NCBI GenBank assembly: GCA_030426545.1 | Contig: JAUHYL010000015.1 | Coordinates: 1 to 64,000 of the forward strand | Origin: Gammaproteobacteria bacterium | GTDB lineage: Bacteria > Pseudomonadota > Gammaproteobacteria > Pseudomonadales > Halieaceae | Direction of reading: 5' to 3' | Length of the DNA: 64,000 nucleotides | Part shown: in pieces, positions 10,661-21,276 of the stretch | How positions within the stretch are numbered: position 1 is the first letter of the stretch | Layout of the letters: each line of letters begins with the position of its first letter | The notes under the pieces: model-generated | Databases searched by the model: none | The model's input: only the letters and a program-made list of their open reading frames with translations | What the model was told of the DNA's origin: nothing | Program-made: the position numbers and the translations under genes

Positions 10661-11464
10661 TCAATTGATCCAGATGACAAACAGCACCAATGCCAGCGCG
10701 ATGCGGTAATACACGAACGGCATCAGCCCGACCCGGTCGAGCAGGCGCAGGAAAACCGCTATGCACAAATACGCAGTGATTGCTGAGAGCACCGTGCCCA
10801 GCGCGACGATGGCCCAGTTTACCGCCGCTTCCTGCTGCGCCAGATCGACCAGCATCAGCGACCCTGCGGCGGTAATGATTGGTATCGACAATAAAAAGGA
10901 GAAACGCGCGGACTGCTGCCTGTTCAGGCCAAGCAGCAGGGCTGCCGTCATGGTAACGCCCGACCGCGAAACGCCCGGTACTGGCGCCGCCGCCTGTGCC
11001 AGGCCTATTAGCAGCGCCACGGGAAGACTCAGCACCCGTCCGGAACCCGCTGACGACGTGCGGCGATCCGCCAGCCCCAGCAGCAGGCCGAACAGCAGCG
11101 TGGTGGTGATGAGAACAGGCAGGGTGCGCAAGTGTGACTCAATCAAATCGCCGGCCAGCAGCCCAACCAGTCCAGCGGGTACGGTGGCCACTGCCAGGTA
11201 CCAGACCAGCCGACTGTCGTCACTCCCCCCGCCGCCAGTTAAACTGCGCAACCAGGCAACCGCCATGGTCTGCAAATCCTTGCGGTAGTACAGCAACACC
11301 GCTGCTAGCGTGCCCACATGCACTGCTACGTCGAACGCTAGCCCCTGGTCCGGCCAACCCAGAACCAGGGTGGGTATTACCAGGTGCGCCGAACTTGATA
11401 TAGGAAGAAACTCCGTCAAGCCCTGCAACACGGCCAGCAACGCCGCCTGCCACCATTCGATCAC
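10661..11464 (-). CDS. uppP: Undecaprenyl-diphosphatase (BacA/UppP)
   Basis: WWQAALLAVLQGLTEFLPISSSAHLVI...PVPGVSRSGVTMTAALLLGL. Confidence 0.95.
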   Translation of the reverse strand: MIEWWQAALLAVLQGLTEFLPISSSAHLVIPTLVLGWPDQGLAFDVAVHVGTLAAVLLYYRKDLQTMAVAWLRSLTGGGGSDDSRLVWYLAVATVPAGLVGLLAGDLIESHLRTLPVLITTTLLFGLLLGLADRRTSSAGSGRVLSLPVALLIGLAQAAAPVPGVSRSGVTMTAALLLGLNRQQSARFSFLLSIPIITAAGSLMLVDLAQQEAAVNWAIVALGTVLSAITAYLCIAVFLRLLDRVGLMPFVYYRIALALVLFVIWIN

Positions 11465-12171
11465 GACGCTTTCCCCTGCTCGGCGATTTTCTTCCAGGAT
11501 ACCTGGTCTCTGACATACACAGGGCTGGCCTGCATTGCCGACTGCGTATCGCCACTTTCGATCGCTGAGAAGGCAAGGGGTATCATGCACGCGGCACGAG
11601 GCAACACGCTGGCGTGGCATCGATCACCCAGCGCCGTCGTCCATTCCCGCGGTAAACGCTCGGCATAGTAACAGCCCGTACCGACCGCAATCTTGCAGGT
11701 ACCGGGTTGCAGCGGGAGTTTCTCGGGGGGCGCTACACACGGCCCCTCCTGCAGAACAGCCAGGCCGTTATCGAATCGGTATAGCGCAGCGTAAAGCTCA
11801 TCGACGCTGGCATCGATAGTTGCCAGAACCGACTCATGCGGCTCAAGCAGCCCTTCGGCAAGTGCAGTTTGCGCGACTGCCGCGAGGGACGGCACGGCAA
11901 CCACCCGCAGCTCGCTGGCGAAGGCCAGCCCCTGCACGGCACTAACTGCAACGCGCAAACCGGTAAAGGAACCAGGACCGCTGCCATAGGCGATATGGGT
12001 GACACCCGCTGCGCCCAGATCCCGTTCACCCAGTAAGTCATCCAACATCTGGAACAGGCGTTGATTGTGACGCCGTGGCACAACCTCGTGGCGCTCGGTT
12101 ACGCTTTCGTTGATGGCAAGTGCAACCGAGCACGCCTCGGTGCTGGTCTCAATGGCAAGAATGCCTGTCAT
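11461..12171 (-). CDS. tsaB: tRNA threonylcarbamoyladenosine biosynthesis protein TsaB
   Basis: MTGILAIETSTEACSVAL...YGSGPGSFTGLRVAVSAVQGLA. Confidence 0.93.
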   Translation of the reverse strand: MTGILAIETSTEACSVALAINESVTERHEVVPRRHNQRLFQMLDDLLGERDLGAAGVTHIAYGSGPGSFTGLRVAVSAVQGLAFASELRVVAVPSLAAVAQTALAEGLLEPHESVLATIDASVDELYAALYRFDNGLAVLQEGPCVAPPEKLPLQPGTCKIAVGTGCYYAERLPREWTTALGDRCHASVLPRAACMIPLAFSAIESGDTQSAMQASPVYVRDQVSWKKIAEQGKAS

Positions 12172-12305
12172 AGAATGTGCATCCACGCTGCAGCTTCAAT
12201 CAGAGCGCGTACCCGGCAGGTAGGCAAGCTCGTACGAGGATGCCATTATCACACAGTGATCAAAGAGAGCGTACTGGTGGCCATTCGGGAGACACGGGGA
12301 GCGTT

Positions 12306-12905
12306 GTGGGAACAGCCAGAGAAGCATCGGTAACCGGCCTGATACTCGCAGGTGGTGCGGGCAGGCGAGTATCCGGGCAGGACAAGGGACTGCTGGACTA
12401 CCGCGGCGCTCCCCTGGTGGAGCACGTTGTTAAACGATTGCGGCCCCAGGTGGATCACCTGCTTATCAGCTGCAACCGAAATCACGGTGCCTACCGGCGG
12501 TATGCGGAGGCGGTTGCCACGGATCTTCGCGCCGACTTTCAGGGGCCACTTGCCGGGATAGAAGCGGCACTGCCCTTACTGCACACAGCGATCGTGGTGA
12601 TTGCGCCCTGCGATGCGCCTTTAATTCCGCCGGATATGGTTTCGCGGCTGGTGCAGCCGCTGTTGGCGGGCACTGACGCCTGTGAGCTGTGTTATGCCCA
12701 TGACGGACAGCGCGATCAATACCTGTTTGCCGCGTGCAAGGTTGCCGGCCTCGCGACGTTGGGCGAATTTCTGGACTCGGGTGGCCGGGCGGTGCGGGAC
12801 TGGTTCAGCTTACGACACGCCATTCCCATCGATTTTTCTGATCAGCGCGAAGCGTTCTCTAACCACAATACGCTGCGCGCGATAAACCACGGCGATCGCG
12901 CATAG
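12306..12905 (+). CDS. mobA: Molybdenum cofactor guanylyltransferase
   Basis: VTGLILAGGAGRRVSGQDKGLLDYRGAPLVEHVVKRL...DLRADFQGPLAGIEAAL; GTG start. Confidence 0.9.
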   Translation: MGTAREASVTGLILAGGAGRRVSGQDKGLLDYRGAPLVEHVVKRLRPQVDHLLISCNRNHGAYRRYAEAVATDLRADFQGPLAGIEAALPLLHTAIVVIAPCDAPLIPPDMVSRLVQPLLAGTDACELCYAHDGQRDQYLFAACKVAGLATLGEFLDSGGRAVRDWFSLRHAIPIDFSDQREAFSNHNTLRAINHGDRA

Positions 12906-12933
12906 CGCGACCGCCGGGTTCTGTCACAATCAA

Positions 12934-12965
12934 AAAACCCGCCGGGATTTCTCGCGGCGGGTTTT
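12934..12965. terminator. Bidirectional rho-independent terminator between convergent mobA and algP-like gene
   Basis: AAAACCCGCCG-GGATTTCTCG-CGGCGGGTTTT perfect 11-bp stem with A/T flanks. Confidence 0.85.
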
Positions 12966-12972
12966 CAACTGG

Positions 12973-14097
12973 CTAGCGCTTTTTACGCCTTGCCGGGGTT
13001 TTGCGCTTTGCCTTGGCCTTGGGTCTGGCTTTAGCCTTGGCTTTCTTTGGCCTTGCCTTCGCTTTTGACTTGGCTTTTGACTTCGCCTTCGGCTTAGCTC
13101 TGGCTTTAGACTTCGCCTTCGCCCGCGTCTTGGGCTTTGCCCTGGACTTGGCTTTGGACTTGGTCCTGGCTTTGGACTTGGGCTTGGCCTTCGCCCGGGT
13201 TTTAGCCTTGGCCCTGGTCTTCTTCCTGGCTTTTGGCTTCGCCTTGGACTTGGCTTTGGCCTTCGTCTTCTTCTTGGGCTTGGCTTTCTTACCCGCCGCT
13301 TTCTTCAGCTTCGCTTCCGCCTTGCGCGCAGCCGCGCGGGCCTTGGCCTCTGCTTTGCGTTCAGCCGCGGCCAGCTGCTTGGCGAGCTTCTTCTCCAGCG
13401 CAGCGAGCTTCTTGGCATCTGCCTTGGCGCGTTTCTTCAGCCACTGTTCCGCATGCTTGGCCAATGCAGCGGCCTTATCAGCCTCCGCCTTGGCTGCAAG
13501 CTCCGCCTTCTTCGCCAGCACGCGTTCCCGGGCAGCCAGCTTCGCAGCTTGACGCTTGGCAACATCACTTGCCTTGGCCAGGCGATCCTTTGCCGCCGAT
13601 GCCCGAGAGCGCAGGCCCTTGAGCTTCGCTGATACGCGAGCCGCCGCATTCGATGCCGCTTTGGATGCGCGCTTATTCGCAGCGGTGGATTTTCTGGCAG
13701 CCGCTTTCCGTGCCTTCGCTACCTTTTTACGGGCAGCTGCGAGAGCTTTCTTCTCGCTGTCGATGGCCTTTTGAACCTTCGCCAGAGCCTCTTCCGCCTT
13801 CTGCACTGCAGGAGACGAAGGTGCTTTCTTGGCTACGGACTTCTTGGCAGCTTTCTTTTTGGTGGCTTTGCGCTTGGCGGGAGCCTTGCGCTTGGTTGCT
13901 GCTTTACGCTTGGCGGGTGCCTTGCGCTTTGTTGCAGCTTTGCGTTTTGCCGGTGCTTTACGCTTGGCGGCTGCCTTGCGTTTTGCGGGTGCTTTTTTCC
14001 GACTGACTTTCTTTGCTGACGCTTTACGTTTTGCAGGCGCCTTTTTTCGAGCAGCCTTCGCTCGCTTTGCTGGGGCTTTTTTCTTAGCAGTTGCCAT
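12973..14097 (-). CDS. AlgP-like Lys/Ala/Pro-rich histone-H1-like protein
   Basis: MATAKKKAPAKRAKAARKKAPAKRKASAKK... PAKRKA repeats, central Lys/Ala-rich coiled coil, KAKSKAKPKARKK-type C-terminal tail. Confidence 0.85.
   Translation of the reverse strand: MATAKKKAPAKRAKAARKKAPAKRKASAKKVSRKKAPAKRKAAAKRKAPAKRKAATKRKAPAKRKAATKRKAPAKRKATKKKAAKKSVAKKAPSSPAVQKAEEALAKVQKAIDSEKKALAAARKKVAKARKAAARKSTAANKRASKAASNAAARVSAKLKGLRSRASAAKDRLAKASDVAKRQAAKLAARERVLAKKAELAAKAEADKAAALAKHAEQWLKKRAKADAKKLAALEKKLAKQLAAAERKAEAKARAAARKAEAKLKKAAGKKAKPKKKTKAKAKSKAKPKARKKTRAKAKTRAKAKPKSKARTKSKAKSRAKPKTRAKAKSKARAKPKAKSKAKSKAKARPKKAKAKARPKAKAKRKTPARRKKR
13864..13995 (-). repeat. 36-bp (12-aa) tandem repeat, KRKAPAKRKAAT units, within the AlgP-like gene
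   Basis: APAKRKA recurs with exact 12-residue spacing at four consecutive positions. Confidence 0.8.
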
Positions 14098-14289
14098 CTC
14101 GCAAGTCTCCAAGAGTAGTTACCGGGTACCGCGACTTCAAAACTAGCAACATTGTCAATCAGTTACAATAGCGTAAGCATGAGAAAAACTGTGCAAACTA
14201 ACAGTCCGCACAGCGCGATTTCGAGAACGTTTTTGTCGTTGAGCAAAGTTGGCGCAAATTACCGAAGCGGATTGCGCCAAAATATACTC

Positions 14290-14967
<678 letters not shown>

Positions 14968-15062
14968 TCATTGACCGGGGCTGGCGGTGGAAGTGGCGGA
15001 AGAGATTCCGCGTGAATTGGGTAGCTTGAGAGGGCGCTAAAGATACACAGCGCTTCCGGCGC

Positions 15063-15884
15063 TTACAACCCCTCACCCTCGGCCGACTTGGCGGCACGCC
15101 ACAGGCCATCGAGCGCGTCGGAGTCCAGTGCCTCCAGCGCCAGGCCCTGCTGTTCGGCGATGAACTCCATGGTGCGAAACCGAGACTCGAACTTGCTCGA
15201 TGCCTGGCGCAGGCTGCCCTCGGCATCTCGCCTCAGGTGTCGGGCCAGATTGACGCAGGTAAACAGAACATCTCCGAGTTCGTCACCGATGGCCGCTTCG
15301 TTACCCTCGGCCAGCGCAGAGCGCAGTTCAGCCACTTCTTCGGACAGCTTGTCCAACACACCGGCCACGTTCTCCCAGTCAAATCCTGCCTGGGCCGCTC
15401 GTTTTTGCAGTTTCTGGGCCCGCGGCAGAGCGGGCAGTGCAAGCGGTACATCCGCCAACAGGCCTGCCTGGTTTTTGCGTTTACGTTCAGATTGCTTTAT
15501 AGCCTCCCAACTCTGCGCAACTGACGCCAGGCTTTCTCGCGTCCCGACGACGCCCTCGATGGTGCCGTCGGCAAATACGTGCGGATGACGCCTCACCAGT
15601 TTCTCAACCAGGCTATCGACCACGGACTCGAAGGAAAACAACCCCTGCTCGCGGCCCAGTTGGCTGTAAAAAACTACCTGAAAAAGCACATCACCCAGCT
15701 CTTCGGCCATATGCGGGTAATCGCCCGATTCGATGGTAGCGGCTAGCTCGTAACACTCTTCAAGCGTGGAGGGCACAATACTCTGGAAGGTCTGACGCAG
15801 ATCCCAGGGGCAACCGTGCTCGGGATCTCTCAGTCGCTGCATCACGCGCAGCAAATCGTCTATCGCATAGCGGTCAGCGTCCAC
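15063..15884 (-). CDS. mazG: Nucleoside triphosphate pyrophosphohydrolase MazG
   Basis: LLRVMQRLRDPEHGCPWDLRQTFQSIVPSTLEECYEL...EELGDVLFQVVFYSQL. Confidence 0.95.
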   Translation of the reverse strand: MDADRYAIDDLLRVMQRLRDPEHGCPWDLRQTFQSIVPSTLEECYELAATIESGDYPHMAEELGDVLFQVVFYSQLGREQGLFSFESVVDSLVEKLVRRHPHVFADGTIEGVVGTRESLASVAQSWEAIKQSERKRKNQAGLLADVPLALPALPRAQKLQKRAAQAGFDWENVAGVLDKLSEEVAELRSALAEGNEAAIGDELGDVLFTCVNLARHLRRDAEGSLRQASSKFESRFRTMEFIAEQQGLALEALDSDALDGLWRAAKSAEGEGL

Positions 15885-15887
15885 GGC

Positions 15888-18170
15888 CTAGTCCGAAATG
15901 CGCCGTGCGCTCATGACATTACCCAGCCGATTGATGCGCTCGAGCAGCTTTTCCAGCGCGCTGAGGTTGGGAATTTCCACACGCAGGCGCATGGTTGCGG
16001 TATTGCTGTTCCTGTGGGTTTGCGTATGAATGGCCAATACGTTGAGGCGGGCGTTGGCGAAAAGCCCGGTGATATCGCGCAGCAGACCCTGCCTGTCCTG
16101 GGCTTCTATGACCACGTCCACTGCATAGCGGCGCGCGTCTAAATCGCGCCGCGCATCGGTGTCAGAACCCGCCCTGGCATCGCCCGGTGCATCGCTCTCG
16201 TTCCACTGCACGGCAATCAGACGATCGGGCGCACGCTGCCGCAATCCCACGAGCCGCGAACAGTCCGCACGGTGAATACTCACCCCCCTGCCGCGGGTGG
16301 CGAAGCCGGTGATGCTGTCGCCGGGGAGCGGATGGCAACAACCCGCCAGATGCGTCATCTGGGTGCCGCGTCCACTCACCTGCACCAGGCCAGAGTGCTG
16401 CGTATCAATGGCTCGCACTGGCCGCAATTGGGGCTCTCGCGGGCGCTCCAACAGCGCCTGCGCAATGTTCTTGACCTGCGCAGAGGTGGTATCACCCGAT
16501 CCCAGCGACGCGTACATATCTTCCACCGAATTGAACTGCAGCTTGGTGGCAATGCGCTGGTAGTCGACACTGGTCAGCGGCAGGCGACGCAGTGCTTTTT
16601 CCAACAGGTGACGGCCGGCATCGACGTTCTCCTCGCGGGCCTGGCCGCGAAACCAGTTTTGCACCCTGGCGCGGGCGCGTGAGGTGCGCAGATAGCCCAG
16701 GCCCGGCTGCATCCAGTCACGGCGCGGCATCGGCTCTTTACTGGTCAACACCTCTACTCTTTCACCGGTCTTCAGCACGTAAGTCAGCGGTACGATGGCA
16801 CCGTTGACCTTGGCGCCGCGACAGCGATGACCGATTTCAGTATGCACGTGGTAGGCGAAGTCCAGCGGCGTTGCTCCCTGTGCAAGGTTGACCACATCGC
16901 CGTCCGGGGTGAACACGTAGACCCGGTCCTGGGTTGCCTCAAATCGAAATTGCTCCGAGATACCCTGGGCGTCTCCCGTCTCTTCATGCCAGTCCAGAAC
17001 CTGGCGTAACCAGGCGATTTTTTCCTCATAGGTGCTGGCCATCGTGGCGCCTTGATCGGAGCCCTTGTAGCGCCAATGCGCGCAAACGCCCAGTTCCGCC
17101 TCCTCGTGCATCTGCCGGGTACGAATCTGAACTTCCAGCACTTTACCCTCGGGCCCAATAACCGCCGTGTGCAGTGATCGATAGCCGTTTTCCTTTGGAT
17201 TGGCGATGTAATCGTCGAACTCATTGGCAATGTTGCGCCACAGTCCGTGCACCACGCCCAGCGTTGTGTAGCAGTCCCTGTTTTCAGGCACCAGGATGCG
17301 CACCGCGCGCACATCATAGACCTGCGAAAACCCGATACCCTTGTGCTGCATTTTGCGCCAGATGCTGTAGATGTGTTTCGCACGACCAGCGATTTCAAAA
17401 CTCAGACCCGCCTCGCTGAGCGCGCTGCTCACCTCCGCGATTACCCGTTCGATGAACTGGTCGCGCTCCAGCCGCTTGCCGTCCAGCAGGCGAGCAATCT
17501 TGCGATAGGCATCTGGATACAGGTAACGGAAGGAAAGGTCCTCGAGCTCCCATTTGAGATGGCCGATACCCAGGCGGTGTGCCAGCGGCGCGTAGATATC
17601 GAACACCTCTCGCCCTACCCTGCGGCGACGCGCTTCGTCATCCTTGACGGTGCGGATTGCACAGGTCCGCTCCGCCAACTTGATCAGGGCCACGCGTACG
17701 TCATCGACCATGGCGATCAGCATTTTGCGTACATTGTCTTTCTGATCCGTGGCCTGCCCGAGCACCGGGCTATCCGACTGCAGCGGCAGGGCGCCGATAG
17801 ACGCCATGCGCAGTACGCTTTCGATCAATGTCGCCACCTCGACACCGAAGCGCTGTTCGATGTCAGCTAACGCGGCTTTTTCCTCGCAGACGGCACGGTA
17901 TAGCAGCCCCGCCATGATGCAGGGGGGATCGACATGCAGGTCAGCGAGAATCTGCGCGATATCAAGCCCTGCCAGGAAGCAGTCACTGTTCGCCGCCCAG
18001 TCGCCGCTGTCCAGACCCGGCTGCCTGGCGACGGACTCAAGGAATTCGGCCGCACTGAGCAGGGACTTCCCCTGTTCGCTATCAGCGCGCACGGCGAGCA
18101 ACTCCAGCCAGCGTGCGACGTCCACACTACCGTGCGCATCGATATGGTGTTGCTGTCTTACCCTGACCAA
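15888..18170 (-). CDS. relA: (p)ppGpp synthetase RelA
   Basis: Synthetase core (YDVRAVRILV, NPKENGYRSLHTAVIGPEGKVLEVQIRT), TGS domain (VYVFTPDGDVVNLAQGATPLDFAYHVHTEIGHRCRGAKVNG), ACT domain; degenerate HD domain. Confidence 0.95.
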   Translation of the reverse strand: MVRVRQQHHIDAHGSVDVARWLELLAVRADSEQGKSLLSAAEFLESVARQPGLDSGDWAANSDCFLAGLDIAQILADLHVDPPCIMAGLLYRAVCEEKAALADIEQRFGVEVATLIESVLRMASIGALPLQSDSPVLGQATDQKDNVRKMLIAMVDDVRVALIKLAERTCAIRTVKDDEARRRRVGREVFDIYAPLAHRLGIGHLKWELEDLSFRYLYPDAYRKIARLLDGKRLERDQFIERVIAEVSSALSEAGLSFEIAGRAKHIYSIWRKMQHKGIGFSQVYDVRAVRILVPENRDCYTTLGVVHGLWRNIANEFDDYIANPKENGYRSLHTAVIGPEGKVLEVQIRTRQMHEEAELGVCAHWRYKGSDQGATMASTYEEKIAWLRQVLDWHEETGDAQGISEQFRFEATQDRVYVFTPDGDVVNLAQGATPLDFAYHVHTEIGHRCRGAKVNGAIVPLTYVLKTGERVEVLTSKEPMPRRDWMQPGLGYLRTSRARARVQNWFRGQAREENVDAGRHLLEKALRRLPLTSVDYQRIATKLQFNSVEDMYASLGSGDTTSAQVKNIAQALLERPREPQLRPVRAIDTQHSGLVQVSGRGTQMTHLAGCCHPLPGDSITGFATRGRGVSIHRADCSRLVGLRQRAPDRLIAVQWNESDAPGDARAGSDTDARRDLDARRYAVDVVIEAQDRQGLLRDITGLFANARLNVLAIHTQTHRNSNTATMRLRVEIPNLSALEKLLERINRLGNVMSARRISD

Positions 18171-18188
18171 AGTACTACACCTCCAGGG

Positions 18189-19085
18189 TCAACCCGGACT
18201 GAAAACGCCGGTCGACAAGTAGCGATCGCCCCGATCACAAATAATGGTGGCGATTACCGCGTTCTCAACTTCACTCGACAGCCGTAGCGCCGCCGCTACC
18301 GCGCCACCAGAAGACACGCCACAGAAGATGCCCTCCTCTGCCGCCAGGCGGCGCATGGTAACTTCCGACTCCTCCTGACCGATATCCATCACCCTGTCGA
18401 CCCGGGCGGCATCATAGATTTTGGGTAGGTAGGCCTCTGGCCAGCGCCGAATACCGGGGATGCTGGAGCCTTCAAGCGGCTGCAGGCCAACAATCTGGAT
18501 AGCCGGATTCTGTGACTTTAGGTAAGCGGAGCAGCCCATAATCGTACCCGTGGTACCCATGGAGCTCACCAGGTGAGTGATAGTGCCTTCGGTCTGGCGC
18601 CATAGCTCGGGACCTGTGCCCTCAAAATGCGCGCGCGGATTATCGGGGTTGGCGAACTGGTCGAGCACCCTGCCCTTGCCCTCGGCCTGCATGGCAAGGG
18701 CCAGATCACGGGCGCCTTCCATGCCGTCGTCCTGGGACACCTCCACCAGCTGCGCACCGTAGGCAGACATGGCCTGCTTGCGCTCGTCACTCATATGCGC
18801 CGGCATAATGAGGATAAGGCGATAACCCCGGATGGCTGCGGCCATCGCCAGAGCGATGCCGGTGTTGCCACTGGTCGCCTCGATCAGGGTATCCCCAGGG
18901 CTTATCTCGCCTCGGGCCTGCGCCTGGGCGATCATGCTGAGTGCGGGACGATCCTTCACGGAGCCGGCCGGGTTGGTGCCCTCCAGTTTCGCCAGCAGCG
19001 TATTGGAGGTGGCGCCAGGCATACGCTGCAGGCGCACCAGCGGCGTATTGCCAATGCAGGATTCTATCGTTGGATATTCGGGCAT
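18189..19085 (-). CDS. cysM: Cysteine synthase B
   Basis: YPTIESCIGNTPLVRLQRMPGATSNTLLAKLEGTNPAGSVKDRPALSMI; EATSGNTGIALAMAAA. Confidence 0.95.
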   Translation of the reverse strand: MPEYPTIESCIGNTPLVRLQRMPGATSNTLLAKLEGTNPAGSVKDRPALSMIAQAQARGEISPGDTLIEATSGNTGIALAMAAAIRGYRLILIMPAHMSDERKQAMSAYGAQLVEVSQDDGMEGARDLALAMQAEGKGRVLDQFANPDNPRAHFEGTGPELWRQTEGTITHLVSSMGTTGTIMGCSAYLKSQNPAIQIVGLQPLEGSSIPGIRRWPEAYLPKIYDAARVDRVMDIGQEESEVTMRRLAAEEGIFCGVSSGGAVAAALRLSSEVENAVIATIICDRGDRYLSTGVFSPG

Positions 19086-19166
19086 CGCTCGTGGAAAGTA
19101 CTGCCAAGGGGTTGCAGATTATATACCGGATCACCCTGCGCAGCAGGTGCCTGTCTTGTGCTCAGA

Positions 19167-19547
19167 CTACTGCCTTGAATCAATCAGCGCGAAAGCGACG
19201 ACATAGTCCATTTCATCCGCCAGGCTGAGCTGAACCGCAGCGCCGCCTCGGGCATCAACCAGCCTCCTGGCGCCGCCACTCAATTCCACGATCGGCGCGC
19301 CCGCCGCGTTGTGGTCAATCCGAATGTCCTGCCAGCTCACATCGCGCCCAATGCCCGTGCCCAGCGCTTTGGCCAATGCTTCTTTGGCGGCGAATCGTTT
19401 GGCCAGTAGGCGGTGGCCCAACCGGGACACGCGATACTCCTCGATCTCCTGCGGCGTGAGAATACGCTTCACGAACCGCTCCCCCTGGCGTTGCAGCACG
19501 GCCTGAACACGCTCAATCTGCACAATATCCGTACCGATTGAAATCAC
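19167..19547 (-). CDS. acpS: Holo-[acyl-carrier-protein] synthase
   Basis: MISIGTDIVQIERVQAVLQRQGERFVKRILTPQE...LAKRFAAKEALAKALGTGIG. Confidence 0.95.
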   Translation of the reverse strand: MISIGTDIVQIERVQAVLQRQGERFVKRILTPQEIEEYRVSRLGHRLLAKRFAAKEALAKALGTGIGRDVSWQDIRIDHNAAGAPIVELSGGARRLVDARGGAAVQLSLADEMDYVVAFALIDSRQ

Positions 19548-20308
19548 TCACTGCCTCCCGGGGACCCGTCTCTGTCATCACTCGCAGCGGCAGGGCTACG
19601 ATGCCGCATCATTGCGTCGCCGCCCGGCCTGGAACCGCGCGCACCACCCAGAAACAATTCGCGGCTGCGCAGGGGTTCACTACCGAGATGCTCTGCCAGC
19701 GCCTCGCGCAGCAAACGCTTGGCATGTGGAGCCACCGCGCCACCAAACTCCCCCACCGCCATCGCCAGAAGATCCCGACCACTATACCCCCCCTCAGCCT
19801 GCAGCGCAGGGTACAGCCCGTGGCCCGGCTCATAGCGATAGCGGGCGTCAGCTTCGACCCTTGCCCCGCTGACAGCCTCGTGCGTGAGGGAAAAGCTGTA
19901 GCCCAGTTCATCGAGCAGCAACAACTCGAAAGCACGCAGCGTTGGTGCTGCTGGCAGCGGCAATGCCAGCTGTTGCAATGCATCACCGTAGGCGGCGAAT
20001 AACCGCGGGTGTGGATCGTGACGATGCATGAGCCGCACCAACAGCTCGTTCAGGTACATACCGCTATAGAGGCGCTCACCTGCCAGGCCGTAGGGTGGCG
20101 CCGCGCTCTCGGTGGCAGTCAGCGTTTTCAGATCCGACCGGCCCGTGAAGGACACCAGTAGCGGTGAAAAGGGCTGCAACAAGGTGCCCACTGAGCCCCG
20201 CCGCGAGCGATTACGCGCGCCCCTGGCCACGACCGACACAATTCCCTTTTGCGCGACAAACAGTTCTATCAGCAGGCTGGTGTCTCGGTAGGGCCGACGG
20301 TGCAACAC
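19544..20308 (-). CDS. recO: DNA repair protein RecO
   Basis: LHRRPYRDTSLLIELFVAQKGIVSVVARGAR...; start uncertain, possibly a few codons upstream (in-frame PLRTDLQPGY precedes the GTG). Confidence 0.92.
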   Translation of the reverse strand: MLHRRPYRDTSLLIELFVAQKGIVSVVARGARNRSRRGSVGTLLQPFSPLLVSFTGRSDLKTLTATESAAPPYGLAGERLYSGMYLNELLVRLMHRHDPHPRLFAAYGDALQQLALPLPAAPTLRAFELLLLDELGYSFSLTHEAVSGARVEADARYRYEPGHGLYPALQAEGGYSGRDLLAMAVGEFGGAVAPHAKRLLREALAEHLGSEPLRSRELFLGGARGSRPGGDAMMRHRSPAAASDDRDGSPGGSE

Positions 20309-20358
20309 GTAGCCTGGTTGCAGATCAGTGCGCAGGGGACACCTCCTGCCGGGCGCCG

Positions 20359-21276
20359 TTAGCGATCATCGTAACCCAGGCTGCGCAGGGCACGTTCATC
20401 GTCGGACCAGCCGGACCTGACCTTTACCCACAGTCGCAGCATTACCTTGGCATCAAACAGCGACTCCATATCCTGGCGTGCCTCGGTGCCGATCGAGCGC
20501 AGGCGTGCACCCTTGTCACCAATAAGAATCTTCTTCTGGCCCTTGCGCTCTACCAGTATCAGAGCCGATATGTGGAGTACGGCATCTTGCGCCGCAAACT
20601 CTTCAATTTCGACGGTGACCGCATAGGGCAATTCCTCACCCAACTGGCGCATTATCTTCTCACGCACGATTTCCGCCGCCAGAAAGCGCTGGCTGCGATC
20701 GGTAATCTGCTCTTCGGGGAAAAAGTGCTCTGCCCTGGGCAGCCGCCGAATAATCTGCCGCTCCAGCTCATCCACGTTGTGGCGTTGCAATGCTGAGACG
20801 GGCAGAATCTCCTGAAAGCCTTGCTCCCCGTCACACTGACTCGAAAGGAATTCAAGGTGCGGCAACAGAACACCCTTGTCCTCCAGCAGGTCTACCTTAT
20901 TCACCACGACAATGAATGGCAGGCCGGAACGCTTGACCTGCTGCAAAACCATTTCATCTTCGGCAGTCCAGGCTGTTCGATCGAGCACGAACAGGATGAG
21001 GTCCACATCCCGAATGGCGGCGCTGGCGGCGCGATTCATGAAGCGATTGATAGCACGCTCCTCCGCCTGGTGCAGGCCGGGCGTATCCACGTAAACAATC
21101 TGGTATGGCCCCTCGGTTTTAATGCCGAGCAACTGATGCCGGGTTGTCTGTGGCTTGCGGGAGGTAATGCTGATTTTCTGGCCCAGCAGGTAGTTGAGCA
21201 GTGTCGACTTGCCTACATTGGGCCGCCCAACGATCGCTACATAGCCGCTGAAGCTGTCGGTTTCAGCTGGCATCAT
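20359..21276 (-). CDS. era: GTPase Era
   Basis: [42 protein letters not shown]...VNKVDLL; C-terminal KH domain. Confidence 0.96.
   Translation of the reverse strand: MMPAETDSFSGYVAIVGRPNVGKSTLLNYLLGQKISITSRKPQTTRHQLLGIKTEGPYQIVYVDTPGLHQAEERAINRFMNRAASAAIRDVDLILFVLDRTAWTAEDEMVLQQVKRSGLPFIVVVNKVDLLEDKGVLLPHLEFLSSQCDGEQGFQEILPVSALQRHNVDELERQIIRRLPRAEHFFPEEQITDRSQRFLAAEIVREKIMRQLGEELPYAVTVEIEEFAAQDAVLHISALILVERKGQKKILIGDKGARLRSIGTEARQDMESLFDAKVMLRLWVKVRSGWSDDERALRSLGYDDR

Noticed and set aside
13001-13552. Ala/Leu/Phe-rich plus-strand ORF resembling a multi-TM protein
   Set aside because: Reverse complement of Lys/Ala codons in the AlgP-like gene; the apparent hydrophobicity is an artefact.
13864-13995. 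Tandem repeats considered as a CRISPR array
   Set aside because: In-frame 36-bp coding repeats without unique spacers, inside a protein gene; no cas genes.
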